From the NCBI GenBank assembly GCA_900321775.1, contig ONXE01000155.1, positions 1-8,926 of the forward strand: 8,926 nt of DNA, given 5' to 3'. The stretch is from an uncultured Bacteroidales bacterium. Lineage in GTDB: Bacteria > Bacteroidota > Bacteroidia > Bacteroidales > Paludibacteraceae. The translations under genes were made by a program, and so were the position numbers. A model generated the notes under the pieces. The model was not told where the DNA came from. It saw only the letters and a list, made by a program, of their open reading frames with translations, and searched no databases. Every line of letters begins with the position of its first letter. The stretch's first letter is position 1. Below are positions 6,205 through 8,926 of the stretch, piece after piece.

Positions 6205-8130
6205 TTAGCCGTTTACAGAAGCGAGGAACTCGTCGTTGTTGGCGGTCACTTCGATGCGTTTCTTCAAGAACTCCATAGCCTCCACCGAGTTCATGTCGCT
6301 CAGGTAGTTGCGGATCTGCCACATGCGGCTCAGGATCTCAGGCGGCAGCAGCAGGTCGTCGCGACGAGTGGACGAGGCCATGATATCTACGGCTGGGAAC
6401 ACACGTTTGTTCGACAACTTGCGGTCCAGCTGCAGTTCCATGTTACCCGTGCCCTTGAACTCCTCGAAGATCACGTCGTCCATCTTGCTGCCGGTCTCGG
6501 TCAGGGCAGTCGCGATGATAGTCAGCGAGCCGCCGTCCTCGATGTTACGGGCTGCGCCGAAGAAACGTTTGGGTTTGTGCAGCGCGCTGGCTTCTACACC
6601 GCCCGACAGCACTTTGCCCGAAGCCGGAGCTACCGTGTTGTACGCGCGGGCCAAACGGGTAATAGAGTCGAGCAGAATCACTACATCATGACCGCATTCC
6701 ACCAGACGCTTGGCCTTCTCGTGCACGATATTCGCCACTTTCACGTGGTTCTCGGCGGGCTCGTCAAAGGTGCTGGCGATGACCTCGGCATGCACGCTGC
6801 GGGCCATATCCGTCACCTCCTCCGGACGCTCGTCTATCAGAAGCACAATCATGTACACCTCCGGATGATTGAACGCAATGGCGTTGGCCACCTCCTTCAG
6901 CAGCACCGTCTTACCGGTCTTGGGCTGCGCTACAATCAGTCCGCGCTGACCCTTGCCGATAGGCGCAAACAGGTCGATAACGCGGCAACTGAGAGGGTCG
7001 TTATGCCCCGAGCACAACTTGAATTTCGTGTCAGGGAAGAGTGGAGTCAGATGCTCAAAAGCCACGCGGTCGCGAACCTGTTCAGGCAGGCAACCGTTGA
7101 TCTTCTTGACGCTGTTCATCGGGAAATAGCGGTCTCCGTCCTTGGGCGGGAGAATCGAGCATTCCACGGTATCGCCGGGCTTCAGCCCGTATTGTTTGAT
7201 TTGCTGCGCCGACACGTAGATGTCGTCAGGCGAGGGTAGGTAGTTGTAATCCGGAGAACGGAGGAACCCGAAACCGTCAGGCATAACCTCCAGCGTGCCG
7301 ATACCTGTCACAAAATCGCCGAAATCGTACTCGTTCTCATAGTTCTGCTGAGGCGCATTATATTGCTTGCCCTGATTGTCGTCCTGCGGGGCATTATTGT
7401 CCTTGAACCCCTGTCCTGCGATGTCCTTAGCCTCTTTGGCCATGCGCATTTTCTTGCGGCGGGTATATGCGCGGTCGTCCTCAAAGGCCAGCATGGCAGC
7501 CTCCATCGCGGCACGATTGGCCTCTTCGCGTTTGGCTCGTAGTTTTGCCTCTTGCTGCTCTTCCTCACTCAGAGAATAGGCCTCCTGAGGCTGTTCGGGC
7601 ATATATTCCTGCGGCTTCGCAACGGTCGGCTGAGGTTGAGATGAAACCGGCTGAGGCTGCGGCTGAACAGGATACGCAACAGGAGCCTCAACGGGCTGCG
7701 GCTGTGCGGGTTGCGCAGCAACAGGAGCGGCCTCAACGGGCGGAATAATAGGGTTCTTGCGCGGACGACCACGACGGCGAACCTGCATCCGAGCTTGTTC
7801 TTCCGTACGTTGCTCCATCTGCTCGGCCATGGCTTTTTGTTCCTCAGCCTGTGAGGTCATCTTGGGACCTTTGTCCTGCAGGTGACTCAATCCTACCTTT
7901 TCTACTTTATTTTTTGCGGCAACGCGAGTACGCTCGCGCTTGCGGGTAGTCGTGCGCGACTCGGCTTTGGCTTCTACCTCTGCTGCGTGTTGAATAGCCT
8001 GGGCATCCAAAATTTCGTAAATGAGTGTTTGTGCTTCGGCTCCACGTTTCACTTTTAGGCCGAATTCTTTTGCAAGTTTTTTCAGTTCATCGAGCGTCAA
8101 CTGCCCGAGTTTGTTCATGTCGTATGTCAT
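6205..8130 (-). CDS. rho: Transcription termination factor Rho with a long disordered insert
   Basis: The 641-residue product of the ATG at 8130 is Rho, the hexameric RNA-dependent ATPase that ends transcription. Domains in order: Rho N-terminal helical domain (about 6-45, LTLDELKKLAKEFG); a low-complexity insert (about 50-270) with an AT-hook-like RRRGRPRKNP (118-127), a Pro/Gln/Ala-rich part (128-185), a charged part (186-240) and an Asn/Gln-rich part (244-266); the cold-shock-like RNA-binding domain (about 273-345, GFGFLRSPDYNYL); and the ATPase core with Walker A AQPKTGKT (401-408), LLIDERPEE (430-438), Walker B VVILLDS (483-489), LSGGVEASAL (508-517) and the R-loop region SKMDDVIFEEFKGTG (548-562). 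E. coli Rho is about 420 residues; the excess is the insert. The frame continues upstream to 8367, but that part lies across and beyond the promoter, so 8130 (or Met5 at 8118) is the real start. It is the first gene of the cluster. Confidence 0.96.
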   Translation of the reverse strand: MTYDMNKLGQLTLDELKKLAKEFGLKVKRGAEAQTLIYEILDAQAIQHAAEVEAKAESRTTTRKRERTRVAAKNKVEKVGLSHLQDKGPKMTSQAEEQKAMAEQMEQRTEEQARMQVRRRGRPRKNPIIPPVEAAPVAAQPAQPQPVEAPVAYPVQPQPQPVSSQPQPTVAKPQEYMPEQPQEAYSLSEEEQQEAKLRAKREEANRAAMEAAMLAFEDDRAYTRRKKMRMAKEAKDIAGQGFKDNNAPQDDNQGKQYNAPQQNYENEYDFGDFVTGIGTLEVMPDGFGFLRSPDYNYLPSPDDIYVSAQQIKQYGLKPGDTVECSILPPKDGDRYFPMNSVKKINGCLPEQVRDRVAFEHLTPLFPDTKFKLCSGHNDPLSCRVIDLFAPIGKGQRGLIVAQPKTGKTVLLKEVANAIAFNHPEVYMIVLLIDERPEEVTDMARSVHAEVIASTFDEPAENHVKVANIVHEKAKRLVECGHDVVILLDSITRLARAYNTVAPASGKVLSGGVEASALHKPKRFFGAARNIEDGGSLTIIATALTETGSKMDDVIFEEFKGTGNMELQLDRKLSNKRVFPAVDIMASSTRRDDLLLPPEILSRMWQIRNYLSDMNSVEAMEFLKKRIEVTANNDEFLASVNG

Positions 8131-8153
8131 AGTGTAAAATAAAATTCGGAGAT

Positions 8154-8176
8154 CATTCCACCCGGTCAGGGGAATG
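8154..8176 (-). promoter_or_regulatory. Hairpin in the rho mRNA leader, proximal
   Basis: CATTCC at 8154-8159 pairs with GGAATG at 8171-8176. With one bulged A, two more C-G pairs extend the stem (8161-8162 with 8169-8170), leaving a six-base loop. It ends 23 A/T-rich bases before the rho ATG, inside the predicted leader. It could affect rho translation or act in attenuation; no U-tract follows, so it is not an intrinsic terminator. Confidence 0.5.
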
Positions 8177-8184
8177 CAGAAAAC

Positions 8185-8196
8185 CCGCTTTTGCGG
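8185..8196 (-). promoter_or_regulatory. Hairpin in the rho mRNA leader, distal
   Basis: CCGC at 8185-8188 and GCGG at 8193-8196 flank a four-base T loop (A loop on the transcript). It is a short GC-rich stem very close to the predicted transcript 5' end, followed on the transcript by GTTTTC, a poor U-tract. It may protect the 5' end or act together with the next hairpin. Functional meaning is inferred only. Confidence 0.4.
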
Positions 8197-8206
8197 AATT
8201 CGACTG

Positions 8207-8237
8207 CAAAGATACTGCTTTTTTTTCAATTGTGCAA
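8207..8237 (-). promoter_or_regulatory. Promoter of the rho operon
   Basis: On the minus strand, TTG at 8237-8235, a 20-base spacer, and a perfect TAnnTTTG box, TATCTTTG, at 8214-8207. Transcription should begin near 8200, giving a leader of about 70 bases before the ATG at 8130. The site shows that the longer open frame upstream of 8130 is not the Rho N-terminus. It is the only convincing promoter seen before the packed six-gene cluster. Confidence 0.82.
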
Positions 8238-8340
8238 GCATTTTGCTGAAAAAAAATACTTTTTGTATCTGTTTCCTCCATTTTCGTGTCGAAATGCGGC
8301 GTTTTCTCGAACAAACACGAAAAACCGGAAAATCGTTTTC

Positions 8341-8430
8341 CTCCCATACCGCACCCACCCCCCTCATCTCTCCTTCCTATGTTCTCTCCTCCCTCCATCC
8401 TCTCCACTCTCCCTCAGCCCTCTCCCTGCC
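8341..8430. other. Strand-biased polypyrimidine tract between rho and tyrS
   Basis: Of these 90 plus-strand bases, 77 are C or T, with 4 G and 9 A, mostly as CTC, CCT and TCC runs. It lies between the two divergent promoters, so neither main transcript should contain it. I see no credible gene here on either strand; open frames across it have low-complexity Ser/Pro/Leu-rich translations. Such a tract can be purely mutational, can form triplex DNA, or on a plus-strand RNA would look like a C-rich Rho loading region. Confidence 0.6.
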
Positions 8431-8443
8431 TTCTATCGGCATC

Positions 8444-8630
8444 GCCAATCGGACAATTAATCCAATCGTCCACGCGCAGCGATCGTCCGCAGCGCAGGAA
8501 AGAATAATCGTAAATTGTCACTTGTCCAATCGTCAATTCCTTTTCCCTTCAATTTTCCCGTAGTCTCTCCCCTCATACACCACTGGACTCTCTTCGAACG
8601 GCCTCCGAACAACCTACGCTTAGTCCAATC
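8444..8630. repeat. Degenerate short repeats in the rho-tyrS intergenic region
   Basis: TCCAATCGTC occurs at 8461-8470 and again at 8525-8534. Partial copies are GCCAATCGGA (8444-8453), GATCGTCC (8481-8488) and GTCCAATC (8623-8630). In addition GACAATT (8452-8458) and AATTGTC (8513-8519) are inverted copies. The units are irregularly spaced and decayed. No protein or RNA gene is supported in this stretch. Confidence 0.5.
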
Positions 8631-8636
8631 AGCAAC

Positions 8637-8662
8637 CTGAAAATGCACTTTTCAGCACTTTT
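8637..8662 (+). promoter_or_regulatory. Hairpin and 10-bp direct repeat upstream of the tyrS promoter
   Basis: CTGAAAA (8637-8643) and TTTTCAG (8649-8655) form a perfect seven-base inverted repeat around TGCAC. Overlapping it, GCACTTTT occurs twice (8645-8652 and 8655-8662), exactly one helical turn apart. The element ends 12 bases before the tyrS -33 box, a position suitable for a regulator or upstream promoter element. No regulator can be named. Confidence 0.35.
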
Positions 8663-8674
8663 TCACGTTTTTTC

Positions 8675-8705
8675 TTGCACAATCCAAAAATTTGTTGTAA
8701 CTTTG
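8675..8705 (+). promoter_or_regulatory. Promoter of tyrS
   Basis: TTG at 8675-8677, a 20-base spacer and TAACTTTG at 8698-8705 match the Bacteroidetes promoter consensus. Transcription would start near 8712, leaving a leader of about 26 A/T-rich bases. The leader is too short for a T-box or similar riboswitch. A weak AAGGA at 8724-8728 lies nine bases before the ATG. Confidence 0.83.
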
Positions 8706-8737
8706 CAGACGATTTTGTAAATTAAGGAATACTATAT

Positions 8738-8926
8738 ATGAAGAATTTTGTAGAAGAACTACGTTGGAGAGGCATGCTCCATGACATCATGCCGGGGACA
8801 GAAGAGCAGTTGCAGAAAGAGATGACGGCGGCCTACGTGGGCATCGACCCCACGGCCGACAGCCTGCATATAGGTCACTTGTGCGGCATCATGATGCTGC
8901 GCCATTTCCAGCGCTGCGGACACAAG
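8738..8926 (+). CDS. tyrS: Tyrosyl-tRNA synthetase, N-terminal part (runs off the right edge)
   Basis: The frame from the ATG at 8738 stays open to the window edge, giving 63 codons. The protein starts MKNFVEELRWRGMLHDIMPG and contains AAYVGIDPTADSLHIGHL (31-48), the first strand and HIGH signature of class I tyrosyl-tRNA synthetase, with the GIDPTA pattern typical of bacterial TyrS. The full protein should be about 430 residues, so only the start of the catalytic Rossmann fold is visible. It charges tRNA-Tyr in the cytoplasm. It is divergent from rho and has its own promoter. Tryptophanyl-tRNA synthetase shares the fold but not this N-terminus, so TyrS is the confident call. Confidence 0.95.
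   Translation, partial: MKNFVEELRWRGMLHDIMPGTEEQLQKEMTAAYVGIDPTADSLHIGHLCGIMMLRHFQRCGHK

Noticed and set aside
8131..8367. Extension of the Rho frame by 79 residues upstream of 8130
   Set aside because: It would start upstream of the predicted promoter (8207-8237), has no family-like sequence, and covers the leader hairpins.
8174..8563. Plus-strand open frames across the rho-tyrS intergenic region
   Set aside because: They run over the rho leader, the rho promoter and the polypyrimidine tract; translations are low-complexity Ser/Pro/Leu-rich, without promoter or start context.
1..8926. CRISPR array, tRNA, rRNA or insertion sequence
   Set aside because: No regularly spaced repeats, clover-leaf genes, transposase or terminal inverted repeats were seen.

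Overview
The window looks like a chromosomal segment of a member of the Bacteroidales. Three promoters fit the Bacteroidetes sigma factor consensus (TTG, 20 bases, TAnnTTTG). Gene starts lack clear Shine-Dalgarno sequences. The gene set also fits: a PorT-type barrel of the type IX secretion system, a Rho with a very long disordered insert, and Bacteroidales-type GluRS, TyrS and short RecQ. Genus cannot be decided from this sequence; the Prevotellaceae or a relative are possible.

Layout. Positions 8130 down to 685 on the minus strand form one tightly packed gene cluster: rho, aroQ, porT-like, a patatin phospholipase fused in frame to glutamyl-tRNA synthetase, recQ and yccF. Junctions are between -4 and +9 bases, so one transcript from the rho promoter (8207..8237) is likely. 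After a 139-base gap with its own promoter, a GT4-type glycosyltransferase (545 down to 1) runs off the left edge. On the right, tyrS starts at 8738 on the plus strand and runs off the edge. Between rho and tyrS lie about 600 non-coding bases. They hold the rho leader with two hairpins, two divergent promoters with almost the same architecture, a strongly strand-biased polypyrimidine tract and short degenerate repeats.

Most notable is the single 743-codon reading frame (5046 to 2815). It joins a patatin-like lipase module, with an intact Ser/Asp dyad but a shortened C-terminal end, to a full-length GluRS. The normal GluRS ATG is kept inside the frame. This is either a real lipase::tRNA-synthetase fusion or the product of a deletion or assembly error at the junction. 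Both other frames have stops within 12 bases of that ATG, so a one-base change would separate the genes. Also notable: RecQ ends exactly where its family normally has a zinc-binding cysteine cluster, and must start at TTG. Rho carries about 220 residues of low-complexity, AT-hook-containing insert. The rest of the cluster is ordinary housekeeping: termination, shikimate pathway, outer-membrane biogenesis, translation and repair.
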